In this document: piece after piece, positions 27,283-36,558 of the stretch | Layout: the number at the start of each line of letters is the position of its first letter | Numbering within the stretch: the stretch's first letter is position 1 | Source of the DNA: CAZBUK01 sp964495085 | Lineage (GTDB): Bacteria > Bacteroidota > Ignavibacteria > T3Sed10-11 | Assembly: GCA_964495085.1 (NCBI GenBank) | Contig: CAZBUK010000005.1 | Location: forward strand, 1 to 64,000 | DNA length: 64,000 nucleotides | Direction of reading: 5' to 3' | The notes under the pieces: generated by a model | Told to the model about the DNA's origin: nothing | The model's database searches: none | Seen by the model: the letters and a program-made list of their open reading frames with translations, nothing else | Program-made: the position numbers and the translations under genes

Positions 27283-28320
27283 TCAACCCCGCGCAACGGC
27301 GAATTTTACGATCTCGCCCAATGCTTTCCCGAAACTCAGACCGTATTCCTGGGCGCTGCGCATAAATCCTACCTCGGGCGCCAGATCCGGATTCGGGTTT
27401 ACCTCAAGCACATATAGTTTTTTATCCTTTCCGAGACGCATATCGATGCGTGCATAGTCGCGGCAACCCATAATCTGAAATGCTTTCAATGCCATCTGGT
27501 GCGCTTTTCTGGTCGTAGCTTTCGGAAGATCAGCGGGACAAACGGGGAATGCCTTGTGGTAAGATTCATGCGTCGGCTCCCATTTCGACTGATAGCTGAC
27601 GATACGGTGAAGATGGTCGGGCATCTCCGAGAAATCGATCTCGGAAATCGGGAGCGGAACGGGATCGGTATCACCGAGTATAGCAACGTTCAACTCGCGA
27701 CCGTCGATAAATTCTTCGACCAGGGCGGATTGCTGGTAAACTTCATTTACGTACTCGACCCGCACCAGGAGTTCTTCCCGGTTGAAGACCACGGACTCGT
27801 TCTCGATTCCGGCGCTTGCATCCTCGCGCGCCGGTTTGACTATCAGGGGATACCGCAGGCCGTGGCGCTGGGGAATGTTATGCTTGCTGAATTTCTTAAA
27901 CCGCGGAGTATGAATTCCGTTTGCGAGGAGTATCTGTTTGGTGAGCATCTTCCGCTGGCATAAGCCGAGCGTTAAGGCAGGCGCTCCGGTAAATGGAATT
28001 TTGAGCAACTCGTACAATCCGGCGACCTTGAACTCATCCCAGGGCGAATCGTTAAAGACCTCGACGAGATTGAATATGACCCCCGGTTTTTCACGGACCA
28101 GGATCCGGTAAAGCATGGTGAACCTATCCTTCAGGTTGACTGCATATGTCTCGAATCCCTCCTTAGTCAGAGCTTCCGCCATCGTGCGGATATCCTCTTC
28201 GGGAGACGGAACGTTCATGTCGAAGTACGGCTCGAAATCGAGATCTTTCCCAGAAATTTTTTCCGGGATTTCGTCGGGATGGGGTTCGTTGTACAGGATG
28301 GTAACTTTGGTGCTTGTCAT
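27283..28320 (-). CDS. ATP-grasp ligase, D-Ala-D-Ala ligase type
   Basis: A 345-residue ATP-grasp enzyme. PLIVKPAREDASAGI is the phosphate-binding glycine-rich stretch, LVEEFIDGRELNVAILG the adenine-side motif, and DYARIDMR...VLEVNPNPDLAP the magnesium motif (Asp, Glu, Asn). It differs from Ddl in the N-terminal domain (VTILYNEPHPDE, VIFNLVEVFNDSPWDE) and lies outside any peptidoglycan cluster, so the ligated acids are not known. The start MTSTKVTILY at 28320 follows a CCGGA; an in-frame ATG 63 bases upstream has none. It is divergent, 118 bases apart, from a C39-like peptidase, and the pair fits a peptide-ligation and cleavage system. Confidence 0.85.
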   Translation of the reverse strand: MTSTKVTILYNEPHPDEIPEKISGKDLDFEPYFDMNVPSPEEDIRTMAEALTKEGFETYAVNLKDRFTMLYRILVREKPGVIFNLVEVFNDSPWDEFKVAGLYELLKIPFTGAPALTLGLCQRKMLTKQILLANGIHTPRFKKFSKHNIPQRHGLRYPLIVKPAREDASAGIENESVVFNREELLVRVEYVNEVYQQSALVEEFIDGRELNVAILGDTDPVPLPISEIDFSEMPDHLHRIVSYQSKWEPTHESYHKAFPVCPADLPKATTRKAHQMALKAFQIMGCRDYARIDMRLGKDKKLYVLEVNPNPDLAPEVGFMRSAQEYGLSFGKALGEIVKFAVARG

Positions 28321-28438
28321 ATTGAAATCCGGTCGATGGGTGCTGAGAGACTGTAACCCGTACGAGTGCGAATCAGGTTGCATTTAAGATACGAAATCGA
28401 TAGTTTAGAAAAAAATCGCTCACCTCAGTACGACTTCA

Positions 28439-29299
28439 ATGGGATTATATCCTCAACCGAATAAGTGGACCTGCGGGCCGTTCGCGTTAAAGCATGCGCT
28501 CATCATGCTGGGAACCTTTGCGGATGAGACAAGGATCGCGCGGATTGCCGGCACGCACTGGTGGTCGGGAACCGACGAGATAAAGCTTGCGAAAGCCGCA
28601 AGAAAACTCGACTGCGAAATGAAACTGATACGCAGACGCGAACCACTCCTTGCGCGAAAGGTACTTCTATCGAATCTGAGAAAAAACAGGCCGTGCATCC
28701 TCTGCGTCGATCAATGGAATCACTGGATTACCGTCGTCTACGGACAACGCGAGACGAACGGCAGGTTCGTCATTATCGATTCGAAGACCGCTCCTGTCAT
28801 GAACATTCTTACATGGCCGCAGTTGAAAAAACGGTGGGCGTACTACGATGCCGATCTGTACGACGACTCGCGTCCCATATTCGATCTGCATCCGATCATC
28901 CCTAACTTTCGGGTTCCCATTAAGGCGAAGTTTTCCATACACCGGGCGAAATATCTGCGCCGTCCCGAGAACAGCGACTTCGCAGAAAACTGGGACGATT
29001 ATGTCGGCGATCTGCTGACGATATGCAAACCCAGAACGGCGAGGAGCAGAGAGGTGATCTCGATGGGTGAATTTCTCAGGCGTCACGAAGAGATGCTCGT
29101 GGCGCTCGTGACGTATTGGCATGGCGAAGTTACGAAGCAGGAGATCCGTAAGATACTCGACAATATGCAGTTCGTCGTCGATACGTACGGATTGGTGATT
29201 CCCGTCGAGAACGAAAAAAAAGCGATCGCATCGATCGCTATATTGCTCGCTCTCTGGGCCTCGAGCATTTACGGAACGGGAGAATTTTATACGGACTGA
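28439..29299 (+). CDS. C39-like papain-fold peptidase
   Basis: A 286-residue protein whose first 150 residues match the peptidase C39-like family: catalytic Cys in NKWTCGPFALKHAL (about residue 12), His in QWNHWITVVYG (about residue 99), Asp in FVIIDSKT. There is no signal peptide, so it should be cytoplasmic, unlike the ABC-transporter-fused bacteriocin peptidases. The C-terminal 130 residues are helical, with a hydrophobic end (IASIAILLALWASS). It is divergent from the ATP-grasp ligase at 28320, suggesting joint control and a common substrate, perhaps a peptide made by one and trimmed by the other. Confidence 0.75.
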   Translation: MGLYPQPNKWTCGPFALKHALIMLGTFADETRIARIAGTHWWSGTDEIKLAKAARKLDCEMKLIRRREPLLARKVLLSNLRKNRPCILCVDQWNHWITVVYGQRETNGRFVIIDSKTAPVMNILTWPQLKKRWAYYDADLYDDSRPIFDLHPIIPNFRVPIKAKFSIHRAKYLRRPENSDFAENWDDYVGDLLTICKPRTARSREVISMGEFLRRHEEMLVALVTYWHGEVTKQEIRKILDNMQFVVDTYGLVIPVENEKKAIASIAILLALWASSIYGTGEFYTD

Positions 29300-29310
29300 A
29301 CCGGTCGTAT

Positions 29311-29335
29311 AAAAAAAGTCCGCAAACTGCGGACT
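29311..29335 (-). terminator. Rho-independent terminator (reverse strand)
   Basis: AGTCCGCA (29317-29324) and TGCGGACT (29328-29335) pair perfectly around a 3-base loop. On the reverse strand the stem is followed by seven T. It ends the transcript of the gene at 29370-30230. Confidence 0.85.
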
Positions 29336-29369
29336 GTTCATCGCTGAATATCTTTTGTTGCCGGATATT

Positions 29370-30230
29370 TTATCTTTTCAGTTTCACGCTGCCCATTCCG
29401 GCCTCGACTTTGATGGTCAGCTTTCCCTTTGCGGTTTCGTAATTGGGAGATGTATATTCATTCCTTTGGTTTTTTCCGAAATCATTCGGCACGTCGACCG
29501 AAGAGAACAAACGCTGTTGTGCGATCAATTTAACGCCGATATGCGGCGGAACGATGAGCGTAACGCTTCCCAATCCTACATCCACGTTTACAAATCCCTC
29601 GTGGGATAGTTCGCCGCCGAAGTCGAGAACATACGATCCCACCCCTCCCTGGAATGACAGCTGTTTGAAATTTGCATTCGATAAAAAATCGGCCGTGAAC
29701 CTGCTCACTCCGGATTCGATCTTCATATGTTCGATTGAGCCTTTGTTTGGCTCCGCGAATCGGAGAGAGACAGTGCTCGCACCGGTGCTTAAATTCAACT
29801 TATTGACCCGGAGACCCGTAAAATCGAAATTGCCTTTGCCCGCACCAAGCTCGATATCGAACTGCAGCGGAATATGATCGATGAACTGAAGCTCCCATGT
29901 CCCGGAGTCGAGATTGCCGAGGCTGATCGTTCTCTTCTGACGTTCGGGCGGTTTGAGCTCGAGTTTGAGCTTCCCCAGCCCATCGTCAATCCGGTAATGA
30001 ATATCGGTGATGAAATCCTGCGAGGGCTCGACGAGCATGTCGGCGACTACGATCTTATCCGTCTGGCCGCGACCGAGATGTACCCTACCGTAAGCCGATT
30101 CAAGGCGTACCGCGACAGCCTCCTCGCCCGTATACAGTATCTCCTTATGATACTGCGATTGAGCGTTCGCGGCGATAATTGTACCGAGAACCAACGTACA
30201 CGCCGCCGGTATTCGAACGCGATTCTTCAC
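29370..30230 (-). CDS. Exported beta-helical protein (LiaF/toast-rack-like)
   Basis: A 286-residue protein with a signal peptide ending AANAQ. The rest is a run of short amphipathic strands with recurring acidic-Gly turns (ELGAGKGNFDFTGL, NLSTGASTVSLRF, IESGVSRFTADF, DVGLGSVTLIVPPHIGVKL). This fits the toast-rack/LiaF C-terminal fold, seen in envelope-stress sensing proteins. The start is a GTG at 30230 after GGGGC. It follows the ECF sigma gene by 99 bases on the same strand and may be its target or modulator. The exact role is not known. Confidence 0.7.
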   Translation of the reverse strand: MKNRVRIPAACTLVLGTIIAANAQSQYHKEILYTGEEAVAVRLESAYGRVHLGRGQTDKIVVADMLVEPSQDFITDIHYRIDDGLGKLKLELKPPERQKRTISLGNLDSGTWELQFIDHIPLQFDIELGAGKGNFDFTGLRVNKLNLSTGASTVSLRFAEPNKGSIEHMKIESGVSRFTADFLSNANFKQLSFQGGVGSYVLDFGGELSHEGFVNVDVGLGSVTLIVPPHIGVKLIAQQRLFSSVDVPNDFGKNQRNEYTSPNYETAKGKLTIKVEAGMGSVKLKR

Positions 30231-30329
30231 CGTTTGCCCCGTTTCGGTTTAATAATCATATATATGCTTTTCGGGTACATTTTCACACTTTAGGTATACG
30301 GCCGGGGAGGAGAAATTGTTGCAAAAATC

Positions 30330-30971
30330 CTAATATTCCCTTATTCGTTTCCGGAGGTATTTGTAGAGCAGTTCCCGTCCTCTGAAAATATGTGCTTTTA
30401 CGGTACCAAGTGGGATATCCAGTTCTTCTGCAATTTCGTCATAATTCTTCTCATCGATATGCCGAAGAATAATCACACTTTTATACTTTTCGGGGAGGGA
30501 TTGGATAGCTTCCTGGATGACGCTGTTTCGTTGCCGGGATATTATACCTTTATCCGGTTCGTAGGTCCTGTCGGGGAGCTCGTAACTGTATTCCTCCCCT
30601 TCCGATTCAAAGGATTGATCGATCGAAAAAGTGTGAATTTTTTTCTTACGTAGATGATCGATACAGGTATTTGAGGCGATTTTATATAGCCAGGTCGAGA
30701 AAGCGTACATATGGTTGAACGAGCTGAGCGAATTGAATGCCTTCACGAACGTCTCCTGGGTCAGATCGTACACTTCGGTTTTATCGTGTACCATTCTGAA
30801 TATGAGACTATAGATGGCATCCCGGTATTTATTCATCAGCCGCGAATACGCGTCCTGGTCGCCCGCTACCGCCTTCCGTATCAGCTCCGAATCCTCATCC
30901 CTGGATTCTGTTTTCCTGGGGACGGAATCCTCATTCTGGACGGGTATATGTGGTTTCTGCGTGTTATCCAT
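30330..30971 (-). CDS. ECF-type RNA polymerase sigma factor
   Basis: A 213-residue sigma-70-family factor with region 2 (LMNKYRDAIYSLIFRMVHDK, VYDLTQETFVKAFNSL, FSTWLYKIASNTCIDHLRKK) and region 4 (IQSLPEKYKSVIILRHIDE, YDEIAEELDIPLGTVKAHIF) clear. It is the general RpoE-like stress sigma type. The ATG at 30971 is chosen; a TTG nine codons upstream is also in frame. No typical anti-sigma factor with a zinc-binding motif sits next to it; the exported toast-rack-like protein downstream could have that role by another mechanism. Confidence 0.93.
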   Translation of the reverse strand: MDNTQKPHIPVQNEDSVPRKTESRDEDSELIRKAVAGDQDAYSRLMNKYRDAIYSLIFRMVHDKTEVYDLTQETFVKAFNSLSSFNHMYAFSTWLYKIASNTCIDHLRKKKIHTFSIDQSFESEGEEYSYELPDRTYEPDKGIISRQRNSVIQEAIQSLPEKYKSVIILRHIDEKNYDEIAEELDIPLGTVKAHIFRGRELLYKYLRKRIREY

Positions 30972-31084
30972 GTAGGAATGTATTATCGATTCACCCAAAG
31001 TAATTAAAAATAGCTAATTCTTCAACCGGACCCGATGAGACATTTCGCATTGCTTTATATCGTCAAAATATGTACTTTGGCCTT

Positions 31085-31744
31085 ATGCTGATAACCTTCG
31101 AAGGATTGGATGCCTCGGGCAAATCGACGCAAGCGCGGATACTGGGTGATCGACTGGAGGCAGCGGGTGAAGAGATTGTATTCATACGGGAGCCCGGGGG
31201 AACCGGAGCAGGCGAGCATATTCGTACGGTATTGCTTGACGTCGGAAACCGGATAGACCCGGTCGCCGAAACGCTCTTATTTTCGGCCGCGCGCGCCCAG
31301 GTCGTTCGCGAGATCATCCGGCCGGCGTTGCAGCGGGGTGCGACCGTTGTTTGCGACCGGTATGTCGATTCTACGACAGCTTATCAGGGATACGGAAGGG
31401 GAGTAGATCTGGAATCAATCCGGATGATAAACCGTATCGCCACCGATGGACTTATCCCCGATTTGACTTATTTTATCGATGTCTCCGTAGAGACTATTGA
31501 GAAGCGGCAGCGGATCGCAGGAAAGATTGCCGACCGCATGGAACAGGAAGGGCGGGCATTCTTCACCCGGGTACGCGACGGATTCCTGGAGCTTGCAAAG
31601 ATCGAGCCCCGCTTCAGGGTTATCGACGGCGAACAGGACGAGCAGAATATTGCATATGAAATTTGGAATTGCGTATCGGTACTTCTTCCAACCGAAGCGG
31701 GGAGCATGCGCGATTCCGGACGAATAACCCATAGGGAGGAGTAA
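31085..31744 (+). CDS. tmk: Thymidylate kinase
   Basis: A 219-residue enzyme that phosphorylates dTMP to dTDP. P-loop GLDASGKST at residues 7-15, the DRYVDSTTAYQGYGRG stretch that binds dTMP and carries the DR(Y/H) motif, and RQRIAGKIADRMEQEG for the lid, which fits the E. coli-like (type II) lid without a P-loop Arg. The start MLITFEGLD at 31085 gives the family N-terminus; an in-frame ATG lies 15 bases upstream. The S41 protease gene starts 2 bases after the stop. Confidence 0.95.
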   Translation: MLITFEGLDASGKSTQARILGDRLEAAGEEIVFIREPGGTGAGEHIRTVLLDVGNRIDPVAETLLFSAARAQVVREIIRPALQRGATVVCDRYVDSTTAYQGYGRGVDLESIRMINRIATDGLIPDLTYFIDVSVETIEKRQRIAGKIADRMEQEGRAFFTRVRDGFLELAKIEPRFRVIDGEQDEQNIAYEIWNCVSVLLPTEAGSMRDSGRITHREE

Positions 31745-31746
31745 CC

Positions 31747-33417
31747 ATGTACCGGAGTATGTTACGTATGAAGCGCAGGGTTGTACAGATTTTTTTAATC
31801 GGTTCATTGATTTTCGCGGGGACTCAGAGCTTCGCCGACGACGAGCGGTATATCAAGATCAACCGGTCGATCGAACTCTTCGGAAGAGTCTATCAGGAGA
31901 TTATAAATAATTACGTCGACGAGATAGATCCCGAATTTTTTATGCAGGCGGGTATCGAGGGTATGCTGGGTACCCTCGATCCGTATACGAATTATATCGA
32001 CGAGAACGGACGGGAGGAAGTGGATCTACTGACCACCGGCCGGTACGGAGGTGTCGGTATTACCATTGGCGTACGCGACGAACAGGTGACGGTCACATCG
32101 GTATCCGACGGTCATTCTGCCTTCAAACAGGGCATCATGGTGGGCGATCGTATCATCAGCGTCAACGGCGGGAATATCTCACCGCTCCGGCTCGATGAGA
32201 TCAGGTCGAAGGTCCGCGGAGAACCGGGAACCGTCGTCGAGTTCATGATCGAACGGGACAGCCACGAGGTTCCCCTTGTATTCACGCTCGTCAGGGAATC
32301 GATCCGGGTCAGAAATCTGACGTTTGCGGATTTCATCGGCGACGATATCGTGTATCTCCGTCTGGAACGATTTTCACGGGGTGCGGGAGGTGAGGTCCGC
32401 AACGCGCTTCGTGAACTCAATACGAAAGGTTCCATCAGGGGAATCATACTCGACCTGCGCAATAATTCGGGGGGTCTGCTCGATGCCGCCGTGGAGATTA
32501 CCGATCTGTTCGTACCGCGGGGCACGCTCATCGTATCGACGCGGGGCCGGACATCCGATTCGGTGCGGCGATACGTTGGATCACAGGACCCGCTCTTCCC
32601 CGAAACCCCCCTCGTGGTGCTGATCAACGGCAGCAGCGCGAGTGCGAGCGAGATAGTTGCTGGAGCCGTTCAGGACCTCGATCGCGGAGTGCTCGTCGGT
32701 ACACGTTCCTTCGGAAAGGGATTGGTTCAGACCGTTTCGCAGCTCAATCCGAAGACGCAGCTGAAGATGACGACTTCCCGCTACTATACACCGAGCGGAA
32801 GAAGCATCCAGACAGCCGATTATCTGGCGAACGCCCCGCGGGGTTTGTTCGCGGTACATCCGGATAGCCTCAGGCAGGCATATCATACGGCAGCTGGACG
32901 CCCCGTTTATGAAGGGAACGGTATCCTGCCCGATTCTGCGGTGACCGTCCGGGAGACCGGCAGGTATATTGCCGAGTTAAACCGCCGTTCGATGGTGTTC
33001 ATGTTTGCAACGAACTATATTCACAATCACCCCGAGGCGGAGGACGAGGTTATTGTCGATGAACGGACAATCGAATCATTCAGGAACTTCATCGCCCGGA
33101 AGAAATTCGAATACCGGGATTTTACCGAGATTAAATTGAACGAACTCAAAGAATACGCAGACAGAGAAAACTATAACAGGCAATTCCTCGAGGCGCTCGA
33201 CGGTCTGGACTCCACGATCGAAGAGGAGAAGAAACGGATATTCGAACGGCATCGGGGAGACATCGTCCGCGAACTGGAAATCGAACTTGCGGGAAGGTAT
33301 AGGGGCGAACGCGGAAAAGTCGTCGCGGAATTGAAATACGATCCCCAATTGAAAACCGCGGTAGAAATAATCAAGAACAAACCATTGTATCAGATGCAGT
33401 TGACTGCCGCCGAATGA
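31747..33417 (+). CDS. ctpA: Carboxy-terminal processing protease (S41)
   Basis: A 556-residue periplasmic serine protease with a signal peptide (residues 1-28, ending SFA). Order: N-terminal helical part (LFGRVYQEIINNYVDEID), PDZ domain (about residues 90-180, GVGITIGVRDEQVTVTSV), and the S41 domain. S299 in NGSSASASE and K324 in RSFGKGLVQT are the catalytic pair, 25 residues apart as in Prc/CtpA. The last 140 residues are a charged helical extension usual in FCB members. It overlaps no gene but is 2 bases from tmk and 13 bases before tauE, so the three form an operon. GGAGG precedes the ATG. Confidence 0.95.
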   Translation: MYRSMLRMKRRVVQIFLIGSLIFAGTQSFADDERYIKINRSIELFGRVYQEIINNYVDEIDPEFFMQAGIEGMLGTLDPYTNYIDENGREEVDLLTTGRYGGVGITIGVRDEQVTVTSVSDGHSAFKQGIMVGDRIISVNGGNISPLRLDEIRSKVRGEPGTVVEFMIERDSHEVPLVFTLVRESIRVRNLTFADFIGDDIVYLRLERFSRGAGGEVRNALRELNTKGSIRGIILDLRNNSGGLLDAAVEITDLFVPRGTLIVSTRGRTSDSVRRYVGSQDPLFPETPLVVLINGSSASASEIVAGAVQDLDRGVLVGTRSFGKGLVQTVSQLNPKTQLKMTTSRYYTPSGRSIQTADYLANAPRGLFAVHPDSLRQAYHTAAGRPVYEGNGILPDSAVTVRETGRYIAELNRRSMVFMFATNYIHNHPEAEDEVIVDERTIESFRNFIARKKFEYRDFTEIKLNELKEYADRENYNRQFLEALDGLDSTIEEEKKRIFERHRGDIVRELEIELAGRYRGERGKVVAELKYDPQLKTAVEIIKNKPLYQMQLTAAE

Positions 33418-33430
33418 TCTCCACTCCCTC

Positions 33431-34237
33431 ATGGACTTCTCGCTGATCGCGCTTCTCATCGGAACCGGGTGCATCATGGGCTTTACCGCCGGTTTCTTCG
33501 GCGTCGGCGGTGGTATCGTGCTGGTTCCGATGCTGCTGTTCATCTACTCAAGAACGGGCGTAGAGGCGTCCATCATCGCACATGTCGCTTTCGGTACGAG
33601 CCTCTTCGTATCCACCTTCACGTCTCTCTCCAGCTCATACCGTCATTACAAAAACAGCAACGTACTGCCCCGTGCGGTGCTTATTCTTGCCGTAACGAGT
33701 ATTGCAACCGCACTTGCCGGGTCATGGATTGCAGACCAGCTGAGCAGCATAGCGCTCCGGAAAATATTTTCTGCGGTTATATTTTTTGCCGGGTTGCGGC
33801 TGGTTTTCCAAGCGAAAGAAATAACCGACAACCGGCGCCCGAATCTCCGTCTACTCGGTCTCGCGGGGATAGGTGCCATGACCGGATTTGTATCGTCGCT
33901 CGCGGGAGTCGGAGGCGGCGTATTCTCCATTCCGATGATGTATCAGTTCCTTAATTTCCCGATCAAGAAGGCGATCGGCACATCAAGTGCGGTCATCGTA
34001 TGTACGACCTTCTTTGCGTCGCTCGGGTATATGGCGAACGGATGGGGAAAAGCAGATCTTCCGACGTTTACATTCGGTTACGTACATCTCGGGGCGGCGC
34101 TGCCTGTTATCGTATCCGGCGTGTTGTTCAGCCAGATCGGAGCGGCGGTAACCCACCGGACGGAGGTCAACCGGCTGAGAAGGTTTTTCGGAGGGTTTCT
34201 CGTCGTTGTCGCCATCTATATATTTGTTACCTCCTAG
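33431..34237 (+). CDS. TauE/SafE-family sulphite/anion exporter
   Basis: A 268-residue membrane protein with eight spans in two related halves. The repeated glycine-rich motifs GFTAGFFGVGGGIVLVPML and GFVSSLAGVGGGVFSIPMM mark the TauE/SafE/UPF0721 family, whose members export sulphur-containing anions; the substrate is not known here. Third gene of the tmk-ctpA operon, 13 bases after ctpA, and convergent with the deoxynucleoside kinase gene. Confidence 0.92.
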   Translation: MDFSLIALLIGTGCIMGFTAGFFGVGGGIVLVPMLLFIYSRTGVEASIIAHVAFGTSLFVSTFTSLSSSYRHYKNSNVLPRAVLILAVTSIATALAGSWIADQLSSIALRKIFSAVIFFAGLRLVFQAKEITDNRRPNLRLLGLAGIGAMTGFVSSLAGVGGGVFSIPMMYQFLNFPIKKAIGTSSAVIVCTTFFASLGYMANGWGKADLPTFTFGYVHLGAALPVIVSGVLFSQIGAAVTHRTEVNRLRRFFGGFLVVVAIYIFVTS

Positions 34238-34273
34238 AAATCCTCGCAGCCTGCGGATGATCCCGCATGCATC

Positions 34274-34909
34274 CTATTCAACTTGCGCGGCTGCGAGTTT
34301 GGTGCGCACCCGCGATGCAACGCTGTGCAGGTCTTCTTCCCGGTGAACAAAGTCCAGACGGTCGGTCTCGATAATAAGCAGCGGTCCCCGGCGGTAGGAG
34401 CGGATCCATCTCTCGTAGTGAACGTTCAGCTGCTCGAGATAGTCTCTCGGGATCGACTGCTCGTACGATCGGCCCCTTCTCCTGATCTGCTCCACGAGCG
34501 TATCGACGCTGCATTTAAGGTAGATCATGAGATCCGGGGGCTTCAGGTACTCGACCATGACCGAAAAGAGAGCGGTATAATTATTATAATCCCGTTCGTC
34601 CATCATGCCGATCTCATGCAGATTCCGAGCGAAGATCTCGGCATCCTCGTAGATCGATCTGTCTTGAATCACCGACTCGGACGATTCCACGATCTCTTTG
34701 TGGTTCTGAAAGCGTTTCGACAGGAAGTATACCTGCAGGTGGAACGACCACCGCTTCATATCCCGGTAAAAATCCGGAAGGTATGGATTATCGTCAACCG
34801 ATTCGAAATACGCTTTCCAACCGTATAATTCGCTGAGCTTCGTTGTGAGGGAGGATTTACCGGATCCGATATTGCCCGCGATCGCGAAGAATTTTTTTTG
34901 ATGATCCAT
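34274..34909 (-). CDS. Deoxynucleoside kinase
   Basis: A 211-residue kinase of the dNK/dCK/dGK family, which phosphorylates deoxynucleosides in salvage. The P-loop is GNIGSGKSS (residues 12-20), the substrate part WKAYFESVDDNPYL, the catalytic DRS motif IQDRSIYED, and the Arg-rich lid QIRRRGRSYEQSIP. The specificity (dA/dG or dC/dT) cannot be told from sequence alone. Last gene of an operon after thyX, with 71 bases between. Fits dNTP supply together with tmk. Confidence 0.9.
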   Translation of the reverse strand: MDHQKKFFAIAGNIGSGKSSLTTKLSELYGWKAYFESVDDNPYLPDFYRDMKRWSFHLQVYFLSKRFQNHKEIVESSESVIQDRSIYEDAEIFARNLHEIGMMDERDYNNYTALFSVMVEYLKPPDLMIYLKCSVDTLVEQIRRRGRSYEQSIPRDYLEQLNVHYERWIRSYRRGPLLIIETDRLDFVHREEDLHSVASRVRTKLAAAQVE

Positions 34910-34980
34910 GAAGAGGTTGTTTTCGCAGTATAAGATGAGCGATCAGGCGGGAAAGAAATTCCTTTCCGTATCGCGACGGT

Positions 34981-36543
34981 TCAGATGACCCGCTCGTATT
35001 CTCCGATATCGAGTCGCCATACCTTCTCTCCGCAGAATCTCGTTCCCTCGGGACAGATCGGCCTGGTCCCTGCCAGGTTCCTGATGGAGCATGGGGGGAG
35101 AAGATACCTGCCTATACGTGGATTGATGTTCCGAATCTGCTCGGCCTCATCCAGCGATGCCTTCCAGATTTCCTCCTGCGCATTATAACAGAGTCTCATC
35201 GCATGCTTGTGATGGAGGTTCAGAAGATCTGCTGATTCGGTGAAACGGATTGCGGCCGCATTGGGGAGCAGATATGCCGCTTGTTCAGCGGAGACACCGA
35301 GCCTGAGAAGCTTTCCGATACTCTCCCATGTTCTCTCCATCAGATGATCGTAGAGCTGTTTGACCCGCGAATCCTCATAGACGAGCGCGGGTGTTATGTA
35401 GTCCGGCTCTTCCGTCAAATGGTTTACCAACAAGGGTCGTGATCCCGGCGTCATGCGGTGACGCTGATCCTGAGAGTCTGCCGTGTGGCTCAGCTTCTTC
35501 CGGAAGGAATAATGTACATGGTACATCGACCTCGAAAGCTTCGAATGCGTAGTCAGGACGAGCGACTCGCCGAGCAGCGTGTTCTTCGCCGGGTGCAAAG
35601 CGAGCTCGATCGCTTCGTCGTCGGATAGCATCGAGGCAGGGATGCCGAGAACCTCGCGGACCGACGCTGCGAGTATTTCTTCATTGCGCGTTTTCCAGTC
35701 GATCAGTTTCGAGACTCTGCCGCCGAGCGACGCATCGAATTCGCGCCTGAATTCGTCGCGGTAGGCAGTTCCGTTTCTACCCCCACCGAGCCGGGTCTGG
35801 AAGAACTGCGCTTCGGGCGTCATTTCGAGGGGGATCGGTTCTTCGAGTATGCTTTTATAGAGCGGGTCGAAATCGAGTAATGCCTCCACCATTTTCCCGA
35901 CAACCGTCCGTTGTTCCGCAGGCGCATCGTACTGTTCCACAAGCCGGTAATATCTCAGCAGCGTGACGACGCTGACGGTATGGTACATATATGCGAACGT
36001 TGCGACGGGCATAACGTACCGGGCGATCTCCTGGCATTTTTTAACGATATCGCGGCGGTATTTCTCCGGGTAGTTACGTCGTGCGGGAAACCGCTTATAA
36101 TACTGTCGCATGGTCGATTCTTCCAGCAGTTCGATGAGCTGATTGTATCCGTCGATCTGCATATCGACCGTTCTGCTGTACAGATCCTGTGCCTCTCCCC
36201 GGAGGTTCGGGATGTAATATCCGCCGTCGCGTATGCGCACATAGCGCTGGCTCACCTGTTCGGAATTGTAGAAAGGGTGGCTGTGGAGAAAGCTCCAGAT
36301 GAACTGACGCGAGACATTCGAAAGAGAGAACTGGACATAGGCATGCTGAAACGTCGTATGATGACCCGCATCGTAGATGCTTTTCGCCAACGGCTCCCAT
36401 TTTTCAAACGGAATATTATCCTGATCCTTGATGATGCCCTTTGCCGAATAGCAGGTGCGCGCCGTGGCGATAACGTTTAGAAAAGGTGTAGAAAAAGATT
36501 TTTCAAGACGAACCTGCGGCTCGGGGGATATAAATTCGCTCAT
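34981..36543 (-). CDS. thyX: Double-length ThyX-type (FAD-dependent) thymidylate synthase
   Basis: A 520-residue protein made of two ThyX-like halves. The first (residues about 1-250) has TARTCYSAKG, HHTTFQHAYVQFSLSNVSRQFI and NSEQVSQRYV; the second (about 270-520) has SLVLTTHSKLSRSMYHVHYSFR and SQDQRHRMTPGSRP, which resembles the RHRxxSxN...S signature. ThyX normally has about 230 residues and works as a homotetramer with active sites between subunits, so a fused pair is plausible. Whether both active sites are kept is unclear: the first half lacks the full RHR motif. It makes dTMP from dUMP. No thyA is in the window. 15 bases after a small membrane protein gene and followed by the deoxynucleoside kinase. 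Confidence 0.82.
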   Translation of the reverse strand: MSEFISPEPQVRLEKSFSTPFLNVIATARTCYSAKGIIKDQDNIPFEKWEPLAKSIYDAGHHTTFQHAYVQFSLSNVSRQFIWSFLHSHPFYNSEQVSQRYVRIRDGGYYIPNLRGEAQDLYSRTVDMQIDGYNQLIELLEESTMRQYYKRFPARRNYPEKYRRDIVKKCQEIARYVMPVATFAYMYHTVSVVTLLRYYRLVEQYDAPAEQRTVVGKMVEALLDFDPLYKSILEEPIPLEMTPEAQFFQTRLGGGRNGTAYRDEFRREFDASLGGRVSKLIDWKTRNEEILAASVREVLGIPASMLSDDEAIELALHPAKNTLLGESLVLTTHSKLSRSMYHVHYSFRKKLSHTADSQDQRHRMTPGSRPLLVNHLTEEPDYITPALVYEDSRVKQLYDHLMERTWESIGKLLRLGVSAEQAAYLLPNAAAIRFTESADLLNLHHKHAMRLCYNAQEEIWKASLDEAEQIRNINPRIGRYLLPPCSIRNLAGTRPICPEGTRFCGEKVWRLDIGEYERVI

Positions 36544-36558
36544 ACTGTAAGATAATAA

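Noticed and set aside
27208..27417. 69-codon forward frame between mutS and the ATP-grasp gene
   Set aside because: Overlaps the 3' end of the reverse-strand ATP-grasp gene over most of its length and shows no protein family or ribosome site.
35911..36480. 189-codon forward frame
   Set aside because: Antisense to thyX, which has a clear family match.
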